A DNA stretch of 64,000 nt from Mycobacterium montefiorense (lineage in GTDB: Bacteria; Actinomycetota; Actinomycetes; Mycobacteriales; Mycobacteriaceae), in contig NZ_BFCH01000011.1 in assembly GCF_003112775.1 (NCBI RefSeq), positions 248,083 to 312,082 of the forward strand. The letters are read 5' to 3'. The position numbers were made by a program, and so were the translations under genes. Positions within the stretch are counted from its first letter, which is position 1. Every line of letters begins with the position of its first letter. Shown here one piece after another: positions 18,582 through 27,894 of this stretch. Under the pieces are notes generated by a model. That model was not told the DNA's origin. It did no database searches and was given only the letters and a program-made list of their open reading frames with translations.

Positions 18582-20138
18582 TTACGGGCGGCTGCAGGCC
18601 TCGCGCAGATCCTTCTTGATGACTTTGCCGAATTGGTTACGCGGCAAGGAATCGACGATGACCAAGCGCTCGGGATGCTTGTAGCGACCGAGCCCTAGCG
18701 AATGACAGTGCTGCACCAGGGCTTCCAGCGATACACCCTCAGCTGACGTGGGTACTACGACGGCGCATACCCGCTCCCCTGCGCTGCGGTCGGGCACTCC
18801 GATGACCGCGACATCGGCGACCCCAGGATGGGTGGCGAGCACATTTTCGATCTCGAGGGCCGAGATGTTCTCCGCGTTGCGGATAGTCGCGTCCTTGATT
18901 CGGCCGGTGACCCGCACATTGCCGTCGGTGTCGATCAGCCCGAGATCGCCGGTGCGCAGCCAGCCTTCATCGTCGAACGCGTCGACGTCGAGCGTGGCGT
19001 CCGCGTAGCCCAGGAAGCATTGCGGTCCCTTGAGCCGCAGCTCCCCCTCGTGCCCGACGGACAATTCGGTTTCGTGGTTGTCGACCACGCGAACGCTCAC
19101 CCCCGCTACCGGTGCGCCAACGGTGTAGTCGAGCACCTCGGGCGCGGCGTCAAGCGCCGGTGAGGTGGCCACGGGAAACTCGGTCATCCCCCACGCGTTG
19201 GCGATGCCGGCTATTCCCAAGGTCTCGCGAACCTGCCGTCCCAGCTCGGCTGTGATCGGCGCGCCCCCGGCTATGCAACCGCGCAGGGCGCCGAATAGCG
19301 GCCGATCACCTTGGGCTCGTTGAGCTTCCAAGAAGGCAACGAAAAACGGGGTGGCCGTGCCGAGAAAGGTCGGCTGGTGCGCCGCGATGGCCTGCGGCGT
19401 CGCGGCCGGGTCGAACACCTCGAACAGCGCCAGGCGCATACCGGTCATCAACGCTGCGGCCACCATCGCGGCACCGCCGATATGAGAGATGGGAAACGCG
19501 ATCGGATCCACGTCGCCGGCACTGAAGCCCATCGCGTGCACCATTCCGCGCGAACCGGCGATCACCGTAGTGTCGCTGTGACGAATCCCCTTGGGCGCCG
19601 CGGTGGTTCCCGACGAGTAGTAGATCCACTGGGTGTCACCGCCGGGAGTCGCCGGTGCGGTGAGGATGTCGACATCTGCGCGTGGCAGCCGAAGCTCGTC
19701 AGCCCGCGGAAGTGTCGCCAGGTCGACGGCGATGACCTCGAAGCCCTGATCCGAGGCCAGCGCCCGAGCGAGCTCGCCGTAATCGAATCCCCGCCAAACT
19801 TCGGGCACCACAAGAAATTCGGTCGACAGGTGGCCGGTGATGAAACCGACCTCACGCTCCCGCAGTATCGGGATGATCGGATTCTGCACCGCGCCGAGTC
19901 GGGTCAGCGCCGCCATGACGACCACGGTCTCGAGCGTGGTGGGCAGCTGCCAGGACACGATGCTGTCCGCCCCGATCCCACGTTCAGCGAACCCGGCAGC
20001 AGTCGCGCATGCGGCATCATGCAGCTGGCGTGCGCTCAGGCTCCGACCGTAGTCGTCGGCGAATAGCGGTCGATCCGGGTGGCGCTGTGCCGCGTCGACG
20101 ATCAACGTCCAGTAGGTGACGTCCGTTCCGGTCGTCAT
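18582..20138 (-). CDS. Acyl-CoA synthetase / AMP-binding enzyme (FadD-like)
   Basis: The 518-residue product is an ANL-superfamily adenylate-forming ligase. The P-loop motif YYSSGTTAAPKG, the A5-type GMTEF, the A7 motif GWLRTGDLG, the A8 hinge RIKDATIRNAENIS and the C-terminal Lys in NQFGKVIKKDL are all visible. It would activate a carboxylic acid with ATP and CoA. Its start codon overlaps the stop of the upstream thioesterase-like gene by 4 bp, so the two are translationally coupled and probably act on the same acyl chain. The specific acid is unknown. Confidence 0.92.
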   Translation of the reverse strand: MTTGTDVTYWTLIVDAAQRHPDRPLFADDYGRSLSARQLHDAACATAAGFAERGIGADSIVSWQLPTTLETVVVMAALTRLGAVQNPIIPILREREVGFITGHLSTEFLVVPEVWRGFDYGELARALASDQGFEVIAVDLATLPRADELRLPRADVDILTAPATPGGDTQWIYYSSGTTAAPKGIRHSDTTVIAGSRGMVHAMGFSAGDVDPIAFPISHIGGAAMVAAALMTGMRLALFEVFDPAATPQAIAAHQPTFLGTATPFFVAFLEAQRAQGDRPLFGALRGCIAGGAPITAELGRQVRETLGIAGIANAWGMTEFPVATSPALDAAPEVLDYTVGAPVAGVSVRVVDNHETELSVGHEGELRLKGPQCFLGYADATLDVDAFDDEGWLRTGDLGLIDTDGNVRVTGRIKDATIRNAENISALEIENVLATHPGVADVAVIGVPDRSAGERVCAVVVPTSAEGVSLEALVQHCHSLGLGRYKHPERLVIVDSLPRNQFGKVIKKDLREACSRP

Positions 20139-20983
20139 CCGGCCGGCGGTAAGTCCGTGGGTGGTCGAAATCCGGAGTGCGCTATGGACACAGACACGGC
20201 GCTGCCGACTGGGCCCAGATGGTCTACGACGACGGCTGAACCATTGGCCACCCCGTCGTCGCTGTAATGCGTAAGTGCGGCGAGCCCGATATGCGGCCCT
20301 TCGGGCAACCGGCTCAGGGTAAGCGTGTAGTCGACGTTGATGAACTCCAACGCATTGCTACCCCAGTTGGCGATCGCGGCGGTCACATCGGCACACAGCG
20401 CCGCGCGGCTGAACGGAGTGAGAGGCTCGTCGTCGATCAACGGACGCGTTTCGTGCAGCCACGTGTACTTCGGTCCGGTGATGTCCCAATCGGGATCGGG
20501 ATTCTGAAGCTCGCCTCCCCAACCGTAGGTCTGCAGGAACAGCGTCGGCTTGTCGCCGCTTTGCTCGACGGGCAGCCGCGGCATCTGCAACGGTTGCGAC
20601 CACACTTGGCCGTCGGGCTGTGAGCCGCGCCGCAAGAACAACGCGCACGCCCGCGCGACCGCTTCGCCACGCTGGATGAGACGTGCCTCGACCAGCCGCA
20701 ATCGACGGCGTTCGTGTTGCACCTGGATGTGCACGTCGAAAGGCTCCAGCGCGGCAGGTGCGGGCAGATCAACCGTCAGCCGCGCGGGTTGCAATTCGGG
20801 GTCGTCGATTGCACCCTCGAGCGCGCAGGCAAGAATGCCGCCGACCACGTGTCCGCTCATTGATGGGCCCCACCCGCCGCGCGCGACTGCCGTTGGCACG
20901 TAACGGCTTTGGTCGCGCGTAAAGTACGGCGTCGATGCCGCCCAATCGATGCCGTCCGGCAGGATATTCGGCTCGGTCACCAC
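20135..20983 (-). CDS. Acyl-CoA thioesterase family (hotdog-fold) protein
   Basis: The product of about 282 residues reads as a double-hotdog acyl-CoA thioesterase-like protein. The N-terminal half includes RGGWGPSMSGHVVGGILACALE (the hotdog central-helix region) and LTVDLPAPAALEPFDVHIQVQHERRRLRLVEARL strands; the C-terminal half has NALEFINVDYTLTLSRLPEGPHIGL. The start is one of two adjacent GTG codons at 20983 or 20980, with GGAGAG upstream. The open frame runs further upstream without a credible start. It overlaps fadD by 4 bp. It could be a thioesterase or a non-catalytic acyl-binding partner. Confidence 0.78.
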   Translation of the reverse strand: MVTEPNILPDGIDWAASTPYFTRDQSRYVPTAVARGGWGPSMSGHVVGGILACALEGAIDDPELQPARLTVDLPAPAALEPFDVHIQVQHERRRLRLVEARLIQRGEAVARACALFLRRGSQPDGQVWSQPLQMPRLPVEQSGDKPTLFLQTYGWGGELQNPDPDWDITGPKYTWLHETRPLIDDEPLTPFSRAALCADVTAAIANWGSNALEFINVDYTLTLSRLPEGPHIGLAALTHYSDDGVANGSAVVVDHLGPVGSAVSVSIAHSGFRPPTDLPPAG

Positions 20984-21295
20984 ATGACTCTCCACGCGAA
21001 CAGGGCCTTCATCCAAACTCCTCCTCTGAGGTACGCAACAGTAGATATTACAGTTCGGCTCCCCAGCCGCGGGATGCATGGTTGTCATTAGTGTCAAAAA
21101 TCCACCTGCACAGAACTATTGGCCTCTCGACATGCGCGGTTTGCCAGGCACATCAGGCAAAGTTGGGCCGGGCTTAGGGTTCGCCCAAAGCCTTCGCATG
21201 CTCATGTCACAGCCGGCACATAGCTAGCCTATCTAGCGTCGAGCGGGATGGGGGTCAGCGTTCGATAGATCCGCTAGTGAATACGTGGGGGAATC
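20984..21295. other. Divergent intergenic region (about 310 bp)
   Basis: This region separates the thioesterase-fadD operon (leftward) from the Gly/Pro-rich secreted protein (rightward). I see a TTGACA-like hexamer on the minus strand (complement of 21092-21097) that could be the -35 of the leftward operon. GGGGGAA before the ATG at 21296 is the ribosome-binding site of the rightward gene. No further coding region is convincing. Confidence 0.4.
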
Positions 21296-21820
21296 ATGAA
21301 TCTCAAGCAACTGATTGCGGCAGCCACACTGGCCGGCGCCTTCAGCGCGGCAGCGCTGGGCATGGGCGTCGGTATGGCCAATGCCGCTCCAGGATCACCA
21401 CCGCCAGCTCCAGCCGGCGGCCACGGCGCGCCAGCGCCTGCCGGCATCCACGCCCCGACCGGGCCAAATGACCCGGGTGGGCCCGGCGGCCCGGGTGGGC
21501 CCGGTCCGGGTGGGCCGGGCGGACCCGGTGGCCCCGGACCCGGCGGGCCTGGTGGTCCGGGTGGGCCGGGCGGACCCGGCGGTGCTTGGCATGGAGACGC
21601 CCAGCGTGGCTACTTCAACCGAGCCCCGTGGGGAGAAGGACCCGCGCCTTGGGGCTACGGCGAGCCGCCCCGGCCGGACTGGGGAAGGCCGCTCCCGCCG
21701 CCCGGGGGTCCGTGGAACTACGGCCCGATCAACTACTGGGGCTACCAGGAAACCCCCGTGTGGAATCCCGGTTTCAACCAGTGGGGCTTCGACTTCTTCG
21801 GAGTCTGGATCCCGCTGTAA
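21296..21820 (+). CDS. Secreted Gly/Pro-rich protein with collagen-like GGP tract
   Basis: The 174-residue product begins with a classical signal peptide (Lys, a hydrophobic core AAATLAGAFSAAALGMGVG, probable cleavage after MANA). Residues about 60-97 are almost pure Gly-Gly-Pro repeats. The C-terminus is aromatic and Trp-rich (PWGYGEPPRPDWGRPL, YWGYQE, NQWGFDFFGVW). Short repetitive exported proteins with such Trp/Tyr-rich tails are common in mycobacteria and are presumed to sit in the cell envelope. The function is unknown. A strong hairpin terminator follows 20 bp after the stop. Confidence 0.78.
   Translation: MNLKQLIAAATLAGAFSAAALGMGVGMANAAPGSPPPAPAGGHGAPAPAGIHAPTGPNDPGGPGGPGGPGPGGPGGPGGPGPGGPGGPGGPGGPGGAWHGDAQRGYFNRAPWGEGPAPWGYGEPPRPDWGRPLPPPGGPWNYGPINYWGYQETPVWNPGFNQWGFDFFGVWIPL
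21470..21590 (+). repeat. GC-rich triplet repeat encoding Gly-Gly-Pro
   Basis: In-frame degenerate tandem repeats of GGCCCGGGTG/GGACCCGGTGG-type units encode about twelve GGP triplets. Such tracts are prone to slippage, so the repeat number may differ among strains. A similar tract occurs on the opposite strand near 23340-23410. Confidence 0.75.
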
Positions 21821-21840
21821 ATAGCTGACCACGACTGACC

Positions 21841-21878
21841 ACGGCGCCCGTTTCGCCGCTTGGCGGGGCGGGCGTCGT
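21841..21878. terminator. Strong bidirectional hairpin terminator
   Basis: A 17-bp stem (21841-21857 with 21862-21878, containing several G.U pairs when read as RNA) closes a 4-base loop GCTT. The core is CGCCCG...CGCC / GGCG...CGGGCG. It starts 20 bp after the stop of the Gly/Pro-rich protein gene. A T tract is lacking, as is common for mycobacterial terminators. Confidence 0.7.
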
Positions 21879-21975
21879 GCTGACTCTCCTGACGCACAGT
21901 TGTCCGGGACGCTTTACACTTCTCGCGTGAAACTGCGGATGACTGCCTGCCTCGGCGCGCGCGGGTGAAATCGCC

Positions 21976-22671
21976 GTGACCATGCGACGTTTCGTTGCCA
22001 TCGTTGTCGTCACGATGTTGGCCGCGGGCTGCGTGCCGGCGCGGGCCGCCGGCAATCGCAACATCACCTTGACGCTGGTGCGCCATGCCCAGTCGGCGGC
22101 CAACGCGTCGGGACTGATCGACACCACGACCCCCGGTCCGGAGCTCTCGCCCAGGGGGTTCTGCCAGGCGACGCTTGTGGTCCCGCAACTGGCCCCCAAC
22201 CACTACGACGGCATCTACGCCTCGACAATGATCCGCACCCAGGAGACGGCCACCCCGACGTCGCAGGCGCTGGATGAACCCATCACCGTGCTGCCCGGTC
22301 TGCGGGAGATCGAGGCCGGCAAATTCGAGGGCACCCCCGAGGCCGACATCCCGCAGACCTACTTCGCCGCCCCGGCCAAGTGGCTGCAGGGTGACCGCAG
22401 CGCGCGGATCCCCGGCTCGGTGGATGGCAACGAGTTCAACGCCCGGTTCGCCGAAGCCGTCCAGCGCATCTACGACAGCGGCGAGCAGAATCCGGTCGCG
22501 TTCTCACACAGCGCGGCGATCATGTTCTGGGTGCTGATGAACGTGCACAATCCCGACCTGTCGTTGCTGAAAACCAAATCGTTGCCGAACGTCGGCCACG
22601 TGGTGCTGACCGGAAATCCGTCCGACGGCTGGACATTGACCGAATGGGATGCCGATCCCCCGCCGTGCTGA
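21976..22671 (+). CDS. Lipoprotein histidine phosphatase (phosphoglycerate mutase-like)
   Basis: The 231-residue product has an N-terminal lipoprotein signal with lipobox LAAGC (Cys19 if the GTG at 21976 is used). A histidine-phosphatase core follows: LTLVRHAQS holds the catalytic His, GIYASTMIRTQETA is the second phosphate pocket, LREIEAGKFEGT is the next conserved segment, and AFSHSAAIMFWVL holds the second His. It would act as an exported, membrane-anchored phosphatase with an unknown substrate. An ATG at 21982 is an equally good start. Confidence 0.87.
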   Translation: MTMRRFVAIVVVTMLAAGCVPARAAGNRNITLTLVRHAQSAANASGLIDTTTPGPELSPRGFCQATLVVPQLAPNHYDGIYASTMIRTQETATPTSQALDEPITVLPGLREIEAGKFEGTPEADIPQTYFAAPAKWLQGDRSARIPGSVDGNEFNARFAEAVQRIYDSGEQNPVAFSHSAAIMFWVLMNVHNPDLSLLKTKSLPNVGHVVLTGNPSDGWTLTEWDADPPPC

Positions 22672-22687
22672 CTTCCTGAGCAGCGCT

Positions 22688-23323
22688 TCAGCTCTTGATG
22701 CCGACGGTTACCACGTCGGATATGAACCAGATCCACCATGGACGCGGGATCCGGTGCTGATCGGTAACGGTGAACCCGGCACCCTCGAAAATCGATCGCA
22801 CCTCGTCCGGCGACGCGTTGTGCTGCGGTTTCCACCTGCTCGTCGAAGGCGCCTGCAGGAGTGTTTGTCGGCTGCTCAGCGCCGAGACGACCGCCATTCC
22901 GCCGGGCGTCAGTACGCGATGAAACTCCCGGAGCGCAGCCGGCTGGTCGAAGAAATGAAACGCCGAGGTCGTCACGACCGCATCGAGGGCTCCGTCGTCA
23001 AACGGCAGTTGCTCGGCGGGGCCGCGCATCCAGTGCACCCCATCGGATTTGGCGCGCGCCTGGGCCAGCATCCCATCCGACATGTCCACCCCGTAGATCG
23101 CCTCGGGGTGCAGTTCCCGCTCGATTCGTTCACTGAGAACACCTGTCCCACAAGCAATATCGGCGATATTGCACGATTGGTGGTCACGGAGCCTCGCGAT
23201 CACCTCATCATGCGGCAGGCGGTAAATCCGCTGTTGCAGAAACGGCTGGTCGTAAACCGGGGCTAAGAAGCTCCAGACCCGGGTGATGGCGCTGTTGAGT
23301 CCCCGACGACGCGGTGCAGTCAT
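22688..23323 (-). CDS. Class I SAM-dependent methyltransferase (UbiE-like)
   Basis: The 211-residue product has the standard methyltransferase motifs: CNIADIACGTGVLSERI (motif I), IYGVDMSDGMLAQAR (II), LPFDDGALDAVVTTSAFHFF (IV) and LTPGGMAVVSALSS (VI). A hydrophobic Trp-rich C-terminus (PRPWWIWFISDVVTVGI) may contact a lipid or membrane. It starts at the ATG at 23323, 9 bp after the stop of the small secreted-protein gene on the same strand, so the two are probably cotranscribed. The substrate is unknown. Confidence 0.85.
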   Translation of the reverse strand: MTAPRRRGLNSAITRVWSFLAPVYDQPFLQQRIYRLPHDEVIARLRDHQSCNIADIACGTGVLSERIERELHPEAIYGVDMSDGMLAQARAKSDGVHWMRGPAEQLPFDDGALDAVVTTSAFHFFDQPAALREFHRVLTPGGMAVVSALSSRQTLLQAPSTSRWKPQHNASPDEVRSIFEGAGFTVTDQHRIPRPWWIWFISDVVTVGIKS

Positions 23324-23332
23324 ATGAAATGT

Positions 23333-23605
23333 CTAGTGATGCCCGGGCGCACCGGGTCCTCCGGGACCGCCGGGACCACCCGGCCCACCCGGCCCACCGG
23401 GACCATTTGCGGCCGGCAGCACGAACACGCATTGGTTCAACTCGACGCTCCAGGCCCAGCCCGGGGCGCAATACGGGTCGGCCCGGCTGACCGGCGGCGC
23501 AGCGATCCAGGCGGTCGGCAATCCCGTCAGCACAAGAGCGAACACGCCTACCGCACAACGCCGTAGCGATGGTGAGCGGGTTAACACCGCGAGTGTCTTG
23601 GTCAT
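23333..23605 (-). CDS. Small secreted protein with Gly-Pro-Gly C-terminal tail
   Basis: The 90-residue product has an Arg-containing N-terminus and a hydrophobic core (VGVFALVLTGLPTAWIA), with probable cleavage near SRA-DP. It continues DPYCAPGWAWSVELNQCVFVLP, where two Cys could form a disulphide, and ends in repeated GPG. The mature domain is only about 25 residues before the tail. GGGGAGGGGAA precedes the ATG at 23605. It leads the methyltransferase gene and resembles the 21.3-kb protein in having a GGP tract. The function is unknown. Confidence 0.75.
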   Translation of the reverse strand: MTKTLAVLTRSPSLRRCAVGVFALVLTGLPTAWIAAPPVSRADPYCAPGWAWSVELNQCVFVLPAANGPGGPGGPGGPGGPGGPGAPGHH

Positions 23606-23757
23606 GTCGGTTCCCCTCCCCGGAGATGGCCAGAAGATAGCCAGCGCACATCATTGTGCTCCAGCCTCACCATTCGCGTCCGGAGATTCGTCGGGTATCC
23701 CTGCAGCGCACCGAATTCGCAAAGTTCCCGCACAGGTAAGCGGATTAGCGTGGCGGC

Positions 23758-24528
23758 GTGACTGATCGTCAAGAGCGTGCAATGTCCTTCGGATCGATTG
23801 CCGAAGACTATGACGGACTGCGGCCACAGGCTCCGCAGGAAGCGGTGAGCTGGCTGGTGCCTTCCGGTTGCGAGGTGGCCGTCGACGTGGGGGCGGGAAC
23901 CGGACTGTTCACCCGCACCCTGGTGGACAAAGCGGCACAAGTCGTCGCGGTGGAACCCGACGCGCGAATGCGGAGGGTACTGACCGAGCGATCACCGGGA
24001 GTCCGTGCGCTCGAGGGGCACGGCGAATCGATCCCCCTTCCCGACGCCAGCGCGGACGGGGTGTTCGTCTCGTCGGCGTGGCACTGGATGGATCACGAAC
24101 GCGCCGTGCCCGAGATCGGCCGGGTGTTGCGCGACGGTGGTCGCTTCGGTCTGATCTGGACGAGCCGAGACCGCGAGGTGGACTGGGTACGCCAACTCGG
24201 CCAACTGCCCGGCCAAGACCTCGAGGAGGTCCAGTCGGCCGAGCGATTCCGGCAGCGCCTGCACTTTGACCTTCCCGAACCGCAGATCTTCCATAACACC
24301 GAGCGCGAAGTCTTCCGCTTCGTGAAGACGATGACGGTCGATGACGCCGTGGCAATGTTGGGGACCTACAGCCGGGCCATCATTGCGTCGCCCGACGACC
24401 GCGCCCAGACATTCTCCGATGCGCGCGCCGCGCTCGACGCGCGCTTTCCCGGTTCCGAGACGATCGATATCCCAATGCGCGCGTGGTGCTGGCGCGCCGA
24501 CCGCATTCCCCGCGGCTCCGAGCCCTAG
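23758..24528 (+). CDS. Class I SAM-dependent methyltransferase
   Basis: The 256-residue product has VAVDVGAGTGLFTRTLVDKA (motif I), VVAVEPDARMRRVL (II), IPLPDASADGVFVSSAWHWMD (IV) and VLRDGGRFGLIWTSRD (VI). The HWMD segment before the helix is typical of the group often annotated as trans-aconitate methyltransferase-like. The substrate is unknown. The start is the GTG at 23758 with no obvious ribosome-binding site, so the message may be leaderless. The 220 bp after the stop hold no recognisable gene. Confidence 0.85.
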   Translation: MTDRQERAMSFGSIAEDYDGLRPQAPQEAVSWLVPSGCEVAVDVGAGTGLFTRTLVDKAAQVVAVEPDARMRRVLTERSPGVRALEGHGESIPLPDASADGVFVSSAWHWMDHERAVPEIGRVLRDGGRFGLIWTSRDREVDWVRQLGQLPGQDLEEVQSAERFRQRLHFDLPEPQIFHNTEREVFRFVKTMTVDDAVAMLGTYSRAIIASPDDRAQTFSDARAALDARFPGSETIDIPMRAWCWRADRIPRGSEP

Positions 24529-24747
24529 GCGGTGCTTCGCCGCGCGGCTGCAGACCCTGTTCGATCACAGACCTGCAGGTAGCGGCATCACGATCGGGAG
24601 CAATCCCACTCAGTTCACAAATGGGCTGTTAGACAGCAGATTCCGTTGCCTGCAGCTATCCAGCGCGCTACGCTGAGCCGGCACCACCCCACCGATGCCC
24701 CCTGAGGTCGGCAAGACGCACGACAACTGAAGATTCCGGGATCCGCA

Positions 24748-26049
24748 ATGAAATTTGTGCTCGCAAGTTATGGAACTCGGGGGGATATCGAGCCGTCAGT
24801 CGCTGTCGGCCGCGAACTGCTACGCAGAGGGCATGACGTGCACATGGCCGTCTCGCCCGACCTCGTCGGCTTCGCAGAAGCGGCGGGCCTCAACGCGGTC
24901 GGCTACGGGCTGGACACGCGGGAATGGCTGGACACCTATCGCGACTTCTGGGCGTCTGCCTTCCATAACTATTGGAAAGTCCCCGATCTGATCAGGATGT
25001 GGCGCGAACTTCGCGACTCCGTCATCCGCAGCTGGGTGGAGATGAGCGCGACGCTGACGCCGCTGGCGGACGGGGCGGACGTGCTCTTCACCGGCGAAAG
25101 CTTCATGGAGACCGCGGCCAACGTCGCGGAGTACTACGACATGCCGTTGGCCACCCTGCACTACGTCCCAATTCGGGCTAACGGCCAGCTCATTCCGATT
25201 GTGCCGTCGCCGTTGGCCCGCTCCGCGATGAGCATGTCCAACTGGTTGACGTGGCGGATGACGAAGCACCTCGAAGATGCGCAACGCCGCGAGCTAGGCC
25301 TGCCCAAGGCAACTCGTCCTGCCTCACGACGCATCGCTGACCGCGGATCGCTGGAAATTCAGGCCTACGACCAGGCTTGCTTCCCCGGCCTTGAAACCGA
25401 ATGGACGAAATGGAAAGAACAGCGGCCCTTCGTCGGCGCGCTGACGATGGAATTGATGACGGATGCCGACGAGGAGGTGGCGTCGTGGATTGCCGCGGGA
25501 ACACCGCCGATTTGCTTCGGCTTCGGCAGCACGCGCGTCGAATCTCCCGGCGACACGGTCGAAATGATCGGTGCGGCGTGCGCGCAACTGGGTGAGCGGG
25601 CATTGGTCTGCTCCGTTTGCAGCGACTTCGGCGAGGTGCCACATTTCGACAACGTCAAAGTTGTCAGCGAGGTGAATTACGCCGCAATCTTTCCGGCCTG
25701 CCGCGCGGTGGTGCACCACGGCGGCACCGGCACGACCGCCGCGGGCCTGCGGGCCGGGGTTCCCACGCTGGTGCTGTCGATGGACCTCGTCCAGGCGATC
25801 TGGGGAGCTCAGGTCACCCGGCTGAAGGTTGGCGCCGCACGGCGGTTTGCGAACACCACCCGCGAATCGCTGGTCGCCGATCTCCGCCGGATCCTCAACC
25901 CGGAATGCGGGACCCGGGCCCGCGAATTCGCCACTCGGATGAGCAAACCCGACGCGAGCGTTGCCAACGCCGCCGATCTCCTCGAAGGTCTTGCCGATCC
26001 GAAGCGTTCGGTCCCCGAGGCGGTTCAGCCTAGTTCTGCGCTCAAATAA
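24748..26049 (+). CDS. GT1 family glycosyltransferase
   Basis: The 433-residue product is a GT-B glycosyltransferase. The N-terminal segment [21 protein letters not shown] is the UGT-type acceptor-domain start. The C-terminal donor-site motif [20 protein letters not shown] has its His pair at residues 323-324. It is of the mycobacterial type that glycosylates lipids such as glycopeptidolipids or sterols, but no glycolipid cluster surrounds it and the acceptor is unknown. The 3' end overlaps the convergent methyltransferase gene by 25 bp. Confidence 0.92.
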   Translation: MKFVLASYGTRGDIEPSVAVGRELLRRGHDVHMAVSPDLVGFAEAAGLNAVGYGLDTREWLDTYRDFWASAFHNYWKVPDLIRMWRELRDSVIRSWVEMSATLTPLADGADVLFTGESFMETAANVAEYYDMPLATLHYVPIRANGQLIPIVPSPLARSAMSMSNWLTWRMTKHLEDAQRRELGLPKATRPASRRIADRGSLEIQAYDQACFPGLETEWTKWKEQRPFVGALTMELMTDADEEVASWIAAGTPPICFGFGSTRVESPGDTVEMIGAACAQLGERALVCSVCSDFGEVPHFDNVKVVSEVNYAAIFPACRAVVHHGGTGTTAAGLRAGVPTLVLSMDLVQAIWGAQVTRLKVGAARRFANTTRESLVADLRRILNPECGTRAREFATRMSKPDASVANAADLLEGLADPKRSVPEAVQPSSALK

Positions 26050-26960
26050 GTGATGGTGCGCCGAAACTCGTTTAGCAATTCGTGATCGGGCAGCACGAAG
26101 CCGTTTTCGGCGTACAGGTCTTCGGTGGGGTGCTGCGTGACCCTCCAGCCGATACCCGTCAGGTGCTCACTGGCCTGGCGCCGCTCGCCGACCCACACCA
26201 GATCGGCGACATCGAAATCCAGCCCATGCTTGCGCCACCCGTTGCGCAAGGCTCGAGCACGTTCGTCGGTGAACACCCGCATGTCGGTGATGTTTTCGGT
26301 GGCCAGCCGGCTGCCGGGCGCGCTCAGCGCGGTGATGTTGTCGAGAAGCCGGTCCTGGGCATCCGGCGGCAGATACGGCAGCAGGCCTTCAGCGATCCAC
26401 GCCGTCGGCGCGGTGGTGTCAAAGAAGTTGTCGCGCAGGGCCGTAGGCCAATCGTCACGCAGATCGACGCCGACGGCTCGACGTTCCGCGGTCGGTTCAG
26501 CGCCGATCTGGGCCAGCGTGGTTCCCTTGAACACGATCACCTCGGGTTGGTCCACCTCGAAGACGACGGTGCCCGCCGGCCACGGCAACCGGTAGGCGCG
26601 CGCATCGAGCCCGGCGGCCAGGATGACGACCTGACGGATCTCGCTCGAGGTCGCGGTGACCAAGAAATTGTCGAAAAACCTTGTGCGCATGGCTATCTGC
26701 TCGCAACGCTGCTGTGCCGTCAGGGGCACATCCTCATCGTCCAGAGGGATATCGCCGTCGAGCATGCGAGTAAAGAAGGAGTGCCCGACGGCCCGGACCA
26801 ACGGCTCGGCGAATCGATCATCGAGCAACGGATCGGGTTCGCGTGACGCCAGCGCCCGAGATGCCGCCACCATTGTTGCTGTCGCGCCCACACTGGAGGC
26901 AAGGTCCCAGCTGTCTCCTTCGGTACGCGCCGCGCCATCCGATGACACCGTTACCCCCAT
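26025..26960 (-). CDS. TIGR00027-family SAM-dependent methyltransferase
   Basis: The 311-residue product belongs to the leucine-carboxyl-methyltransferase-like group expanded in mycobacteria. It has [21 protein letters not shown] at the start, [12 protein letters not shown], the SAM-binding segment [31 protein letters not shown], and [19 protein letters not shown] use the ATG at 26960, which puts the conserved WDLA box near residue 17. The open frame continues upstream to 27080 without a better start. A second member of the family lies at 54322-55266. The substrate is unknown. Confidence 0.92.
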   Translation of the reverse strand: MGVTVSSDGAARTEGDSWDLASSVGATATMVAASRALASREPDPLLDDRFAEPLVRAVGHSFFTRMLDGDIPLDDEDVPLTAQQRCEQIAMRTRFFDNFLVTATSSEIRQVVILAAGLDARAYRLPWPAGTVVFEVDQPEVIVFKGTTLAQIGAEPTAERRAVGVDLRDDWPTALRDNFFDTTAPTAWIAEGLLPYLPPDAQDRLLDNITALSAPGSRLATENITDMRVFTDERARALRNGWRKHGLDFDVADLVWVGERRQASEHLTGIGWRVTQHPTEDLYAENGFVLPDHELLNEFRRTITYLSAELG

Positions 26961-27091
26961 CCTGAAAGCAGCCCGCAAGGGCAGAGATTCGATTTCAGCC
27001 ACCATAACTTGGACTACATCGGCACGACCCGCAGGTAGCGGATCGACAAGAAACGACAAAGATCGCCACACGCGTCGCACGCGACACTAAA

Positions 27092-27799
27092 GTGCTGTCC
27101 GTGAGCAGGAACGTTTTAGCCATCGGCCGCAGTCGCTGGATGGCGATCGCGGCCTCGCTCGTCGTTTCTGGCGGCATGATCTACGCCCAGGGCACGAAGT
27201 CCACGGTCACTGAGCCGCCAACGGCAACCCCGACGGTGACCGGCGCACCGCCCCCGAAAGACCCGGGATCTGCACCCGCTAACAGGGCCCACGTCGCCAC
27301 CCCCGCGGAGGCGGAAGCGTTGGCGGCGCTGGCCGTGAGTGCGCCGACCGGGGCACAGAACTTCCAATTCCCGCTACCCGCCGGCATCGCGTCAGAGGAC
27401 CGATTGCAGGTCAAAACCATCTGGGCAGCCCGTGTCATCAGCGTGCTGTTCCCCCAGATCAAGACCATCTACGGGTACCGGCAGGATGCGTTGCCGTGGC
27501 ATCCCAACGGGTTGGCCATCGACGTGATGATCCCGAACCATGACAGCGCGCAGGGCATCGAACTCGGCAATCAGATCGCCGGGTATGCGTTGGCGAATGC
27601 GAAGCGGTGGGGCATCAACCACGTGATCTGGCGGCAGAAAATCTACCCGGGCCCCAACTCGGGAGCCTGGACGGCCGACCTCGGAAACGAAACCGCCAAC
27701 CACTACGACCACGTCCATATCGCCACAGGTGGCGGCGGATATCCCAAGGGCAACGAGATTTATTACATCGCATCCATGACCCCTGCACCGCCGGAGTAG
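27092..27799 (+). CDS. Exported ARB_07466-like / peptidase M15-like protein
   Basis: The 235-residue product has an N-terminal transmembrane anchor or signal (WMAIAASLVVSGGMIYA), a Pro/Thr-rich linker (about residues 38-70) and a C-terminal domain. That domain contains HPNGLAIDVMIPN and NHYDHVHIATGGG, whose His and Asp pattern resembles zinc-binding DD-peptidases of the M15/VanY fold. A role in peptidoglycan is plausible but inferred. The start is the GTG at 27092; the GTG at 27101 is an alternative. It is divergent from the methyltransferase. Confidence 0.78.
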   Translation: MLSVSRNVLAIGRSRWMAIAASLVVSGGMIYAQGTKSTVTEPPTATPTVTGAPPPKDPGSAPANRAHVATPAEAEALAALAVSAPTGAQNFQFPLPAGIASEDRLQVKTIWAARVISVLFPQIKTIYGYRQDALPWHPNGLAIDVMIPNHDSAQGIELGNQIAGYALANAKRWGINHVIWRQKIYPGPNSGAWTADLGNETANHYDHVHIATGGGGYPKGNEIYYIASMTPAPPE

Positions 27800-27894
27800 G
27801 GGCGTTAGCTAGCGCCGAGAGTCAACGAAACCCCGCGAATCGCGCGCGACACCTTTACTCGATCTTGACCAGGTATTGAATTACGCCACCGACG

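Noticed and set aside
21470..21590. CRISPR or minisatellite array
   Set aside because: The repeats are in frame, code for Gly-Gly-Pro and have no unique spacers.
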